DNA of 60,724 nucleotides from the NCBI GenBank assembly GCA_017501625.1, contig JAFVWO010000048.1, positions 1 to 60,724 on the forward strand, written 5' to 3'. Position 1 is the first letter of the stretch. Each line of letters begins with the position of its first letter. A program made the position numbers and the translations under genes. This document shows, one piece after another, positions 27,532 to 36,147 of this stretch. The DNA is from Alistipes sp. Its GTDB lineage: Bacteria; Bacteroidota; Bacteroidia; Bacteroidales; Rikenellaceae. Under the pieces are notes generated by a model that worked only from the letters and a program-made list of their open reading frames with translations, had not been told where the DNA came from and searched no databases.

Positions 27532-28614
27532 ATGTTTTTCAGGATGTTAGCACCGATATTTGCCGCAGCCATCATGGTTGCGGCATGTGGCAATAGTGCC
27601 GCAACGAGCAAGGAACACAGTGATGCCACCACGGTGGAGAAACCCTCTGCCGTGGTCATCGCCGAGGAGCCCACGGGCGACAGCACGAAGGCCGACCATA
27701 TCGTTATCTCGAAGCAGACGATGACACTGCGCCTCTACGACAGCGAGGGAGCACTTATATGTATGTTCCCCGTAGCTACGGGCAAGCATGCGGGCAACAA
27801 AGAGCGCCCGGGCGACATGAAGACCCCCGAGGGCACATTCACCATCGAGGAGGTTGTTCCCGCAGCACATTGGACACACGATTTTGGCGATGGCAAGGGT
27901 GTTATCGAGGGTTGCTACGGCAACTGGTTTATACGCCTCAAGACACCCCCGCACCGCGGTATCGGCATCCACGGCACACATGACCCCGCCTCTATCGGCA
28001 CACGCGCAACAGAGGGGTGCATACGCTTGGAGAATAATGACTTGGATAGCCTCCGACCGATGGTGCATATCGGCATGAGGGTCACTATCGAGGCGGGCGA
28101 TGCCGACCTGCGTACTGACGGCAAGGAGCTACCCTCGAACATACACCATGAGCCTATCCCCGTAGTCTCTAATACGCCCGAGGTGACAGCTACGGCCGAG
28201 AACAGCACTCCTGCCATCGAGGTGACAGCTGCGGATGACGACAGCGACGTCGTGTGGCATACGGTTGTTGATGGCGACCTTGTAGGGCGCATCGCCAAGC
28301 AGTACGGCACAACCACAGCAAGGATTGCGGAGCTCAACCCCGACATAGATGTCGACCGCATAGCTATAGGCCAGCGCATAAAGGTCTTAGAGCGTAATTC
28401 GCATGCTGGCGCAGCGCCCATGACGGAGGATGTTACGCCCGCAACTAATCCCGCCACGGAGAGTGGTGGCGAAGTGTGGCACACGGTTGTTGATGGCGAC
28501 CTTGTGGGGCGCATCGCCAAGCAGTACGGCACAACCACGGCAAGGATTGCGGAGCTCAACCCCGACATGAATGTCGACCGCATAGCCATAGGCCAGCGCA
28601 TACGTGTGCAGTAG
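27532..28614 (+). CDS. L,D-transpeptidase lipoprotein with two LysM domains
   Basis: A 360-residue protein with a lipobox (IFAAAIMVAACG). The YkuD-type L,D-transpeptidase domain covers about residues 55-190, with HGTHDPASIGTRATEGCIRL carrying the catalytic His and Cys. It is expected to form 3-3 cross-links in peptidoglycan or attach proteins to it. Two C-terminal LysM domains (about residues 240-286 and 315-360) bind glycan chains. They begin VWHTVVDGDLVGRIAKQYGT and are almost identical at DNA level too, a sign of recent duplication. Confidence 0.92.
   Translation: MFFRMLAPIFAAAIMVAACGNSAATSKEHSDATTVEKPSAVVIAEEPTGDSTKADHIVISKQTMTLRLYDSEGALICMFPVATGKHAGNKERPGDMKTPEGTFTIEEVVPAAHWTHDFGDGKGVIEGCYGNWFIRLKTPPHRGIGIHGTHDPASIGTRATEGCIRLENNDLDSLRPMVHIGMRVTIEAGDADLRTDGKELPSNIHHEPIPVVSNTPEVTATAENSTPAIEVTAADDDSDVVWHTVVDGDLVGRIAKQYGTTTARIAELNPDIDVDRIAIGQRIKVLERNSHAGAAPMTEDVTPATNPATESGGEVWHTVVDGDLVGRIAKQYGTTTARIAELNPDMNVDRIAIGQRIRVQ
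28249..28611 (+). repeat. Near-identical duplicated LysM coding repeats
   Basis: Two copies of about 135 bp, near 28249-28386 and 28474-28611, both begin GTGTGGCA and run with only a handful of substitutions, mostly silent. They are separated by about 87 bp of unrelated linker. Confidence 0.85.
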
Positions 28615-28646
28615 TTGCAGCGGGTATATGGTAAACAGACAAACCT

Positions 28647-30320
28647 ATGAAGCACTTATTACACATCACCGTAGGAATATCTCTCGTGCTTTTGTGCTCC
28701 TGCTCCTCATCACGCGATGTTGAGCGGATGTTAGACAAGGTAGAAGAGTTGATGGTCGAGCGCCCCGACTCGTCGTTAGTCGTCCTTGAGGGTATCGATA
28801 TAACAACCGTCGCTTCGCGTGGCACCAAGGCGCGCTATGCCCTGCTGCTTACCCAAGCCAAGGATAAAAACTATATCGATGAGACAGATGCTACGCTCAT
28901 AGATGACGCCGTAGAGTACTACGAAGAGTCCGACAATGTGCGCTATAAATTTATGTCGTACTACTACCAAGGACGAATATACTCGAATGGTGGGAATAAC
29001 ACCAAAGCGATGTTATCATACACAAAAGCCGAGGAATTAGTTAGCAACATTGACGACAACTATGCTGTAGCACTCTTATACGCCCATATAGGCATGCTTC
29101 ACGATGAGATATATGACTACGAGAAGAGTTTACACGCTTTTCAAGAGGCATATTACCATTATGAGCAAGCGGGACTTGAAACACACAAGAATTATACAAA
29201 GCTGAGCATAGGTCAAACATATCTTGATACCAAACAATTTGAATTAGCAGAGAAGCCCCTATTAGAGGTGTTGGAGTGGGCATACACAGAGAATGATAGC
29301 GAACTCTGTGAGTCTTGCATTGATTATCTAATTCTCCTCTATGAAAATATGGGTGACAGACAAAAATTACAAGAGCTTTTTGATAGCAAGTTCATGTCAT
29401 TGTGTGATGATAGCCTTATAATGCAACTGTCTAAAGCCTACATACATGCTTGTGATGGCAACAGAGAATTAGCAAATAAACACCTAATGTATGCACGAGC
29501 CTTGGTACCTGAGTATAATGAAGTGGAATTGTTCCTATTTGAGGAATACAAAATACACTGCGTATTAGGCGACTATCAAGAGGCTTTAACTTGCCATGAG
29601 AGATTACTAAAGATGCAAGACTCTACCATTCGTATAACATTACAACAACCTCTGCTAACAGTACAAAAAGAGTACTTCAAGTCACAAGCAACATACAGAG
29701 CATTGGCGTTAAGACATTCCCGCCACATGCAAATAGTCATCACCATTGCTGCTATATTTACAATTGGTATAGTTGCAATCATAATGCGCCGAAGAATATC
29801 TCAAAAAAACATGGAGATTCAACGCTATATGGAGCATGTACAAGATTTAGAAGATTCACTATTTGCAAAGACAAGCAACTCCGAGGATATGGATGCTATG
29901 ATAACAGAGATGAAAGGACATTTAAGCAGTCTCTTTGAGTCGCAATTCTCGCTTATTAATAAGCTTAGTAATACATACTACGAAACTCACGGAACCAAGA
30001 GAGATAAGGAGGCTATATATACCCAAGTACGCAATGAGATAGAGAAGCTTCAAACAGACAAGGAACATCTTCAACTTTTGGAAAATATCGTAAATAAGTA
30101 TAGAGATAATGCAATGTTGTTACTGCGGGAAGCAATGCCCGAATTTCGTGAAATGGACTTTAGGTTAATATGTTTCATATATGCAGGATTTTCAGCTAAA
30201 GCCATAAGTGTTTTTACCAGCGATAGCGTTGGCAATATATACATGAGAAAATCAAGACTCAAAGCTAAAATCGCACAATCCCCCTACGAAAACAAGGAGA
30301 CGCTTCTTAAATTTTTGTGA
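28647..30320 (+). CDS. Membrane-anchored TPR regulator with LuxR-like C-terminal helix-turn-helix
   Basis: A 557-residue protein with a lipobox-like signal (LVLLCSCSSSRDV), TPR-type helical repeats from about residue 90 to 330, one membrane segment near residue 360 (IVITIAAIFTIGIVAIIM), a charged coiled-coil stretch, and a C-terminal region that resembles a LuxR-type helix-turn-helix (FRLICFIYAGFSAKAISVFT). This layout fits a group of Bacteroidota membrane regulators that sense in the periplasm and bind DNA inside. The first ~300 bases resemble the neighbouring genes in composition; the rest is noticeably AT-richer. It may regulate the DUF3244/C10 protease genes behind it. Confidence 0.75.
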   Translation: MKHLLHITVGISLVLLCSCSSSRDVERMLDKVEELMVERPDSSLVVLEGIDITTVASRGTKARYALLLTQAKDKNYIDETDATLIDDAVEYYEESDNVRYKFMSYYYQGRIYSNGGNNTKAMLSYTKAEELVSNIDDNYAVALLYAHIGMLHDEIYDYEKSLHAFQEAYYHYEQAGLETHKNYTKLSIGQTYLDTKQFELAEKPLLEVLEWAYTENDSELCESCIDYLILLYENMGDRQKLQELFDSKFMSLCDDSLIMQLSKAYIHACDGNRELANKHLMYARALVPEYNEVELFLFEEYKIHCVLGDYQEALTCHERLLKMQDSTIRITLQQPLLTVQKEYFKSQATYRALALRHSRHMQIVITIAAIFTIGIVAIIMRRRISQKNMEIQRYMEHVQDLEDSLFAKTSNSEDMDAMITEMKGHLSSLFESQFSLINKLSNTYYETHGTKRDKEAIYTQVRNEIEKLQTDKEHLQLLENIVNKYRDNAMLLLREAMPEFREMDFRLICFIYAGFSAKAISVFTSDSVGNIYMRKSRLKAKIAQSPYENKETLLKFL

Positions 30321-30417
30321 TAATACACTGTAAATCAATATATTATATCACAGCCTACAAAAAACAGAGTGTTGTCATAGATACAATTATCTGATAATCA
30401 ATAGATTACGTAATCGA

Positions 30418-30458
30418 ATACACGCTTGTTAGAAAAAAATATTCTAACAAGCGTGTAT
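30418..30458. terminator. Strong 17-bp hairpin between the TPR regulator and DUF3244 genes
   Basis: ATACACGCTTGTTAGAA (30418-30434) pairs perfectly with 30442-30458 across a loop of AAAAATA. It lacks a T run, so it could be a terminator of weak type, an RNA stabiliser or a protein-binding palindrome. It sits 98 bases after the regulator stop. Confidence 0.6.
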
Positions 30459-30575
30459 GTTATTGATAATTACCACATTACCATTAAAGTTGTTAGGCTG
30501 TTTTTTATATATAAAGCGAATAAATAATGATATTTACCTTAATTTTGTAAGGTGGTTAATTTAAATACATAAGCT

Positions 30576-30977
30576 ATGAAAAGAACTTTTTTACGCATGC
30601 TACTACTTATTGTAGCAATCAATTTTCTCCCAACTACATCGTCAAGCGCAATAGCATCAGAAGATGACGATAAGCTACCAAACAAGTACTCTCCAATTAT
30701 TGTAACTAAAAAAGGGGCAAATGGCAATATTCATAGAGGTATAGAGCCTATAGAGGCATATTATCAAAACTCCTTTGTCTACTTCACATTTATGGATAAT
30801 TTAGGAGAGTTGGATATTAACATATATAATATAGATAACGGAGAGAGCATCTATGAAAATGTTAATAGCGGAACTACAACGCTATCTATTGATATATCCT
30901 CATTAGGATGTGGTTCTCATTATATACTCATTGAGGTCTCTAATGGCGACACATATTGGGGAGAATACTATCTGTAA
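30576..30977 (+). CDS. DUF3244-type secreted small protein
   Basis: A 133-residue protein with a signal peptide (MLLLIVAINFLPTTSSSAIA). The mature part is predicted all-beta (SFVYFTFMDNLGELDINIYN, TLSIDISSLGCGSHYILIEV), in keeping with DUF3244 proteins of Bacteroidota. A -7-like TAATTTTG lies at 30540-30547. The C10 protease gene begins 63 bases after its stop. In Bacteroides fragilis, C10 proteases are encoded beside small specific inhibitors, so an inhibitor role is a reasonable guess but not shown. Confidence 0.7.
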   Translation: MKRTFLRMLLLIVAINFLPTTSSSAIASEDDDKLPNKYSPIIVTKKGANGNIHRGIEPIEAYYQNSFVYFTFMDNLGELDINIYNIDNGESIYENVNSGTTTLSIDISSLGCGSHYILIEVSNGDTYWGEYYL

Positions 30978-31040
30978 CAATAATCTCCCCATTCAAGTTA
31001 TAAAACAGAATTTATTATCAAACTATTAAACAACAAAGCT

Positions 31041-32414
31041 ATGAAAAAATTATTTGCATACCTATTTGTGATAGCCATCACTGTATGTTCGTGTATCAAA
31101 CAGACTGAGCCTACTACAATTCAGAAACAAATAGACGTTCAGGGACAAGATGGTGTTGAGTACCTCGAAACATCATTATCTTTTGAGCATGCCATTGGCA
31201 ATGCCAACTTTATATATAACAACATCAGTGAGAAGTCAACCAACACTAAACGAATCAAGAACGTAGAGTTGCTTTCATCTGATGATTTAGTGCATACAAC
31301 TACTACACGTTCGGAAAATATAGGCGATAGAAACATTCCTTTGGCATACGTCGTGAATTATGCAGACGACCAAGGATATGCCATATTGGCGGCTGATGTG
31401 CAACTTCCGCCAGTAATTGCAGTTGGCGATAGTGGCAATTTTGCTACAGATAAATTTCTCAGTTTTGTAGATAATGAAACAGCTACTAGAACAAATGAAG
31501 AGCTAAATCCCGCAGAGGAGTTGCAGTATACCATGGTAAACAACTCCTTGACAATATTTGGTGAGCATACTACAAGAATTGGAGCTCCAAGACCATTTCC
31601 TGCTGTTGATACAATGATGGTACTTAAGTGTCTGCCTCTTGTACCAACAAAATGGGGACAAAGAGCTCCCTATAACTACTATTCACCATTGGATGCAAAT
31701 GGCAACAAGTACTTAGCAGGTTGTGTTCCTGTTGCTGGAGCGCAAGTACTTGCATCATTATGTTATCACCACAACTTTTGGCCTACTATAGCCATTGACA
31801 ACGAGTTTGAGGTAAATTGGTATGAGATAAATAGAATGATATTCGAAGACACATATAAGTTTAATTCTAATGATACATCATCGGACGCGCTAAATGTTGC
31901 AAAACTAATCCGCTCAATTGGAAAAAATCTTAATGCAGATTATACTCCAAACTATACAACGGCATCTACATCCGACCTTGTTGGGTTATACACGACTCTC
32001 GGAATACAATCTGCACAAATTAGAAGCAGTAGTGATGTAACCAAGAATGACCTTTTTGATATGATTGTTAGAAAGAATTTACCCGTAAATGCACGTGCTG
32101 ATGATGAAAATGGAACTGGAGGACACTCTTTCATACTAGATGGTTGGTTACGCCTTGAATACAGTCAGACTGGCCTACATCCAGAAGATATGGGAAATGA
32201 TTTCATTGTTTATTTCCCAAATAACACACAATATCAATTCGACTTGGTACATGTTAATTTTGGTTGGAATGGTACTTGCGATGGATACTATCTACCAGGG
32301 GCATTTGACACATCGTCAAACAATTTTAATGAATACGCAGAGGAAAACGATAATGACGTTATACGTTCTTACAAATACAATTTAAATATCAACTACGTAA
32401 CATACGAGCTTTAA
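31041..32414 (+). CDS. C10 family (streptopain-type) cysteine protease lipoprotein
   Basis: A 457-residue protein with a lipobox (FVIAITVCSCIKQTE). The propeptide includes PLAYVVNYADDQGYAILAAD, like the Spi-type prodomain. The catalytic Cys is in YLAGCVPVAGAQVLASL and the His in GTGGHSFILDGWLR. A conserved late NFGWNGTCDGYYLPGAF segment follows. These are the features of C10 peptidases related to SpeB and to the Bfp proteases of B. fragilis. The gene is AT-rich compared with most of the window. It probably acts at or outside the cell surface, possibly on host proteins (inference). Confidence 0.9.
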   Translation: MKKLFAYLFVIAITVCSCIKQTEPTTIQKQIDVQGQDGVEYLETSLSFEHAIGNANFIYNNISEKSTNTKRIKNVELLSSDDLVHTTTTRSENIGDRNIPLAYVVNYADDQGYAILAADVQLPPVIAVGDSGNFATDKFLSFVDNETATRTNEELNPAEELQYTMVNNSLTIFGEHTTRIGAPRPFPAVDTMMVLKCLPLVPTKWGQRAPYNYYSPLDANGNKYLAGCVPVAGAQVLASLCYHHNFWPTIAIDNEFEVNWYEINRMIFEDTYKFNSNDTSSDALNVAKLIRSIGKNLNADYTPNYTTASTSDLVGLYTTLGIQSAQIRSSSDVTKNDLFDMIVRKNLPVNARADDENGTGGHSFILDGWLRLEYSQTGLHPEDMGNDFIVYFPNNTQYQFDLVHVNFGWNGTCDGYYLPGAFDTSSNNFNEYAEENDNDVIRSYKYNLNINYVTYEL

Positions 32415-32469
32415 TAACTTACTATCAATGTGTTGCATAAATGTAACGGGTGTATAAACTTATATGATA

Positions 32470-32610
32470 TAATTAGGAAAATATTTACTATCTTTGCGAA
32501 TAGATATTGAGACTTTTATTAACAACAAAATATAGATGGATATGAGAAGAGTACTTTTTAGCGCGTTTATCATACCGTTAATGATGTTCGCAGCGTGCGA
32601 GAAACAAAAC
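32470..32610 (+). repeat. Duplicated promoter-leader-signal peptide cassette, copy 1
   Basis: This segment includes TATCTTTG (32489-32496), the leader ATTAACAACAAAATATAG, and codons for MDMRRVLFSAFIIPLMMFAA. It is almost identical to 34163-34295, but the coding parts after CEK diverge completely. Confidence 0.85.
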
Positions 32611-33324
32611 ACCGAGAATAATGGGAACAACCAAGACGACCAAAATAACGAGCAACAGCAGCAACAAAATCCCGAGAAGCCACAAGATTCCGAGGTGAGA
32701 ACCTACAAGAATGCTCTCCTACCCGAAAGCGAAATGGGCCTCAGCGAGATGGAGATGATACTATCGCTCATAGAGGAGCAGGTGGGAGCTATCGACAGTG
32801 ACCTATTCAACAACAAGCTCACCACAGAGCTCCTCGACTGTCAGCAGCGCTTCATGCTTATACACAACCTCAACGGCATGGAGACTGACCACTGGTCATG
32901 GGGCAATGCTTGGGATGGTGGCACGATGACATATACACTACGCCTCGATGATGATGGCACACTATACTATCGCGAAATGTGCGGATGTGCAGATATAGAC
33001 TTTGATGCATACCTCCACGACTTAGGCTACAAGGGATATAACGACACATCGGCGTGGATATTTGAGGATGACACGCTTTATACCGGAGAGGATAAGAAGT
33101 ACGCAGCACAGGTGCTGTACTTCGATGGCACAAAGGCTGTGCTCGAGGGTCGTGTTTACCCCATGACATTATACGAAGGCGAGGGATATAAGGTGACAAG
33201 CCCCATGGAATTATACCTCTTCGAGTTCAAGGAGGGCAGAGAGGCATTCCTCGATGGCTTCGAGCTCACAGCCAAGGAGTTTAACGACTTACGCGAGGAG
33301 TATTACGCCAACAATCCTCAATAA
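32536..33324 (+). CDS. Lipoprotein with low-complexity linker, function unknown
   Basis: A 262-residue lipoprotein (lipobox MMFAACEK; an alternative start is ATG 32542, MRRVLF). After the cysteine there is a Gln/Asn-rich linker (NNGNNQDDQNNEQQQQQNPE). The remainder contains helical (LSEMEMILSLIEEQVGAIDS) and beta segments (MTYTLRLDDDGTLYYREMCG) and may be a lipocalin-like fold, but I do not recognise a family. Its signal peptide and promoter are duplicated in the gene at 34228. Direction and spacing suggest a separate transcript from the C10 protease gene. Confidence 0.75.
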   Translation: MDMRRVLFSAFIIPLMMFAACEKQNTENNGNNQDDQNNEQQQQQNPEKPQDSEVRTYKNALLPESEMGLSEMEMILSLIEEQVGAIDSDLFNNKLTTELLDCQQRFMLIHNLNGMETDHWSWGNAWDGGTMTYTLRLDDDGTLYYREMCGCADIDFDAYLHDLGYKGYNDTSAWIFEDDTLYTGEDKKYAAQVLYFDGTKAVLEGRVYPMTLYEGEGYKVTSPMELYLFEFKEGREAFLDGFELTAKEFNDLREEYYANNPQ

Positions 33325-33497
33325 ATAGTGGTTGGCGTAACATAACTATCCCCAATAACAGCCTATCACGCATATCTGATGAGGTATACACAAGCGACAC
33401 CAATGCTCCCAAACTATATAGATATTACGGTAGATATTTTAGAGTCATTACGTATAATCTATAAAAAAGTTTTAAGTTGCATCTTATTGTTACAACC

Positions 33498-34043
33498 ATG
33501 AGAAGAGTATTATCACTATTAATAGCGTTGATTGTGGTGGCAGTACCGGCACTGGCGCAGGAGAGCAGACCTGAGGAGGAGCAGCCACGGGCGATATTTG
33601 AGTCGCGGGTAGACATCGGTGGATTTATCCCCTTAGATAATGATGAATTCTACGGATGGCTGTTGAAAACGGACTTCGGAGCACGTATAAAGGAGAGGGT
33701 CTATGTCGGTGGCGAGGTGACTATCTTATGCAACACGTTTCAGCCCTTCGTCCGTTACTCGATGGCAGACCTATACTTCGTCGTAGCTCCAAATGTGAAG
33801 TACTACCCACGCTGTAAGAGCCGTTGTCTGACACCCTATGCAGAGGTAAGCCTCGGTGCTAATGTGAACACGCGCAACGAGTGGGGTGTTTGTATGACAA
33901 TAGGTGGAAGTCTCGACATCAAACGCTTCAACATCTCGTTAGGTTACAGGCTACTCACATCTGACGATTTTAGGGTTTATCGTAATGGCTCGGATGTGAT
34001 AAGTACACTCTACCTACAATTTGGAGTACGCTTCGGAAAGTAG
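33498..34043 (+). CDS. Small outer membrane beta-barrel protein
   Basis: A 181-residue protein from ATG 33498, giving a clean signal peptide (MRRVLSLLIALIVVAVPALAQ); the frame upstream of it begins with a TTG and is less likely. The mature part is made of alternating short strands (FGARIKERVYVGGEVTIL, TPYAEVSLGANVN, FNISLGYRLLTSDDF) and ends with the aromatic-type strand LYLQFGVRFGK, typical for a small eight-strand barrel. No family could be named. It lies between the two lipoprotein genes with duplicated 5' cassettes. Confidence 0.7.
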   Translation: MRRVLSLLIALIVVAVPALAQESRPEEEQPRAIFESRVDIGGFIPLDNDEFYGWLLKTDFGARIKERVYVGGEVTILCNTFQPFVRYSMADLYFVVAPNVKYYPRCKSRCLTPYAEVSLGANVNTRNEWGVCMTIGGSLDIKRFNISLGYRLLTSDDFRVYRNGSDVISTLYLQFGVRFGK

Positions 34044-34162
34044 AGCGATCTATCTTTATCGGTAGACAATTTATTTATTATTATCAATTACTTTAATTGT
34101 TGACTATTTGCTACTTTCAAAAGAAATTGAGGATGATAAATTAGTATAAAATTACTTATAGG

Positions 34163-34295
34163 ATTTAGGAAAATATATACTATCTTTGCGAATAGAGGTT
34201 GAGAATTTTATTAACAACAAAATATAGATGGATATGAGAAGGGTACTTTTTAGCGCGTTCATCATACCGTTAATGATGTTCGCAGCGTGCGAGAA
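34163..34295 (+). repeat. Duplicated promoter-leader-signal peptide cassette, copy 2
   Basis: Second copy of the cassette at 32470-32610, with TATCTTTG at 34181-34188 and the same leader and signal-peptide codons ending at GCGTGCGAGAAA. Only a few substitutions separate the copies. Confidence 0.85.
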
Positions 34296-35283
34296 AGCCA
34301 ATAATGACGATGTTAAGCCTAACGAGGATAACAAGCCAAATGAAGAGGTTAAGCCCGTTGTGGATGAAAAGTTAGTTGCTGCAACCACAGCGATGGCAGA
34401 GTATATCACCGAAGGTAGCGAGTTCAATACCGAGGATATTAAGTGGAGTGTGTATTGGTATCTCGATGCCAAGATGGAGTACGATGACAACTTCGAGAGT
34501 GTCACGAAGATTGTTTCCGAGATTGGCGGTGAGCCGTGGCAGGAGGAGCTGGAGACGGTAGTATGCATTACTGAAAATATGGTTCAGCGCTTCGCACTAT
34601 TAGAAAATAACGACCTCGATGTCGCGCAGCAGGGAACGCTGGAGTTTTACCCTCGACTATTGACACTCTTTGTCGATATGGAGGCGCAGAACGGCTACGA
34701 TACGGTTGCTCTTCAGGCTAAGCTATTGGCCTATACCGACGACTACTTCGTTATCGAGTGGCAGGAGGGCGATGTTAACCTTCGAGCCCTATTTAAGAAG
34801 ACGAGCAGTAAAATGATGGTGATGAAAGAGGCTGAGCTTAAGATGGGCGACCTCTTGGAGAGTGTCAGCCCGCTCGACAAGTCGCGCGTAGAGGAACTTA
34901 TCATTGGTAAATGGGTAGGCAGCACGATGCTTCGGTATGATAGCGCTGATTACACCAAAATAACTCATGTAGACAAGCTCTCCGGCAAGAGCGATTGGTC
35001 TCCCTTCCCTCCCGGGTTGGGCGGGCCCTACACCTTCAGTGCCGATGGTACTATGACATATAGTTTCGAGACGGATTATCCTCCCTTCGACACCGTAACA
35101 TACAACTACACGTGGAGCTACGACAGCGAAAAGAATATTCTCGCTGTGGTTGACGAGAACGGCAAAAAAGTATCATATTCGCTGCTTGCGGTAGACGACA
35201 AATGGCTAATATGGGACTTCGAGGATGTACTCTTCAATGATGGCGAGGTGCAGTATATCCGTCAGGCGTTTGAGCGAAAGTAG
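34228..35283 (+). CDS. Lipoprotein with C-terminal lipocalin-like domain
   Basis: A 351-residue lipoprotein (lipobox MMFAACEK, as in the gene at 32536). After an acidic linker (NDDVKPNEDNKPNEEVKP) the middle is helical. The last 120 residues read as a lipocalin-like barrel: it starts LIIGKWVGSTMLRYD, with FSADGTMTYSFETD, YNYTWSYDSEKNILAVVDEN and WLIWDF, common in Bacteroidota envelope lipoproteins. The ligand is unknown. A terminator follows. Confidence 0.75.
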   Translation: MDMRRVLFSAFIIPLMMFAACEKANNDDVKPNEDNKPNEEVKPVVDEKLVAATTAMAEYITEGSEFNTEDIKWSVYWYLDAKMEYDDNFESVTKIVSEIGGEPWQEELETVVCITENMVQRFALLENNDLDVAQQGTLEFYPRLLTLFVDMEAQNGYDTVALQAKLLAYTDDYFVIEWQEGDVNLRALFKKTSSKMMVMKEAELKMGDLLESVSPLDKSRVEELIIGKWVGSTMLRYDSADYTKITHVDKLSGKSDWSPFPPGLGGPYTFSADGTMTYSFETDYPPFDTVTYNYTWSYDSEKNILAVVDENGKKVSYSLLAVDDKWLIWDFEDVLFNDGEVQYIRQAFERK

Positions 35284-35330
35284 TAAATATTTACATTCAA
35301 CCTCATAAAAAATTGAGGATAACAACAAAA

Positions 35331-35370
35331 AGTACGAGTGGCATGTTTGAATGTCACTCGTGCTTTTTTT
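35331..35370 (+). terminator. Rho-independent terminator after the lipocalin-like lipoprotein
   Basis: AGTACGAGTGGCAT (35331-35344) pairs with ATGTCACTCGTGCT (35351-35364), two G-U pairs, loop GTTTGA, followed by a run of T to 35370. Confidence 0.85.
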
Positions 35371-35399
35371 GTGTGACGACAAAAAACTGTAAAACTTTT

Positions 35400-35450
35400 T
35401 TTGTTTTTTAAGTTTTCTTTACTACTTTTGCACCGTAAAATTGTGCAAAA
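35400..35450 (+). promoter_or_regulatory. Promoter and likely operator of the tetR-efflux operon
   Basis: TTTG at 35400-35403, 19 bases, and TACTTTTG at 35423-35430 match the Bacteroidota promoter in sequence and spacing. Overlapping its end is a perfect inverted repeat, TTTTGCAC (35426-35433) with GTGCAAAA (35443-35450). It covers the -7 box and the predicted start near 35437, a good position for repression by the TetR protein encoded next. Confidence 0.7.
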
Positions 35451-35454
35451 ACTG

Positions 35455-36072
35455 ATGGCAAGCAGAGAGGATATTATCAAGCACACATCGAAGATGTTTG
35501 TCGAGCAGGGCATAAAAGCTGTGCGCATGGATGACATTGCGCAGGAGCTAAGCATCTCTAAGCGAACACTCTACGAGCTCTTTGGCGACAAGGAGGAGCT
35601 AATATACCAGAGCATACGCCACTACTCGGAGAGCTCGCGCCAGCGTCGCATGGAAGAGATTGCCGACGTGGACAACTCGCTCGAGGTGATGATGCTCAAC
35701 CTACGCGGAATGATGGACACAGCGCCCGTAGCCGGACGCATGCGCAGAAACATGCGCCGATTCTACCCCTCGGTATATAGCCGTTTGGAGCAGGATGTGC
35801 AGTCGAAGTCGTACAACGACATCGAGAATTGGATGAACAACTGCGTAGCAAACGGTTACTTCGAGAAGGGCATAAACAAGGAGTACGCCATAAAGCTGCT
35901 GCACAACTCCGTGCACGGCATGCTCATAAATGCGCTGTTCGAGGAGGCTTCGTCGGACAAACTTATCGAGATGATGTTCTACGCTCTACTCATCTTCATA
36001 CGCGGGCTATGCACCGAGGACGGAAAAAGGATGTTCGACACCTACAAAACTAAATATTTCGATAATATTTAG
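35455..36072 (+). CDS. TetR/AcrR family transcriptional regulator
   Basis: A 205-residue protein from ATG 35455; the frame extends upstream but through the promoter, so that is not coding. The N-terminal DNA-binding domain is typical (MASREDIIKHTSKMFVEQGI, then MDDIAQELSISKRTLYELFG with the helix-turn-helix). The C-terminal helical domain would bind an inducer. It precedes a TolC-adaptor-RND pump operon, so it is probably the local repressor, released by a pump substrate. An inverted repeat overlapping its own promoter is the likely operator. Confidence 0.92.
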   Translation: MASREDIIKHTSKMFVEQGIKAVRMDDIAQELSISKRTLYELFGDKEELIYQSIRHYSESSRQRRMEEIADVDNSLEVMMLNLRGMMDTAPVAGRMRRNMRRFYPSVYSRLEQDVQSKSYNDIENWMNNCVANGYFEKGINKEYAIKLLHNSVHGMLINALFEEASSDKLIEMMFYALLIFIRGLCTEDGKRMFDTYKTKYFDNI

Positions 36073-36147
36073 GCGAAAAATTCGTTATAGTATAGTTAGT
36101 GCTGTAGGAGCAGGCAGAGAGAAAAAACAAATAAACAAAATAACAGG

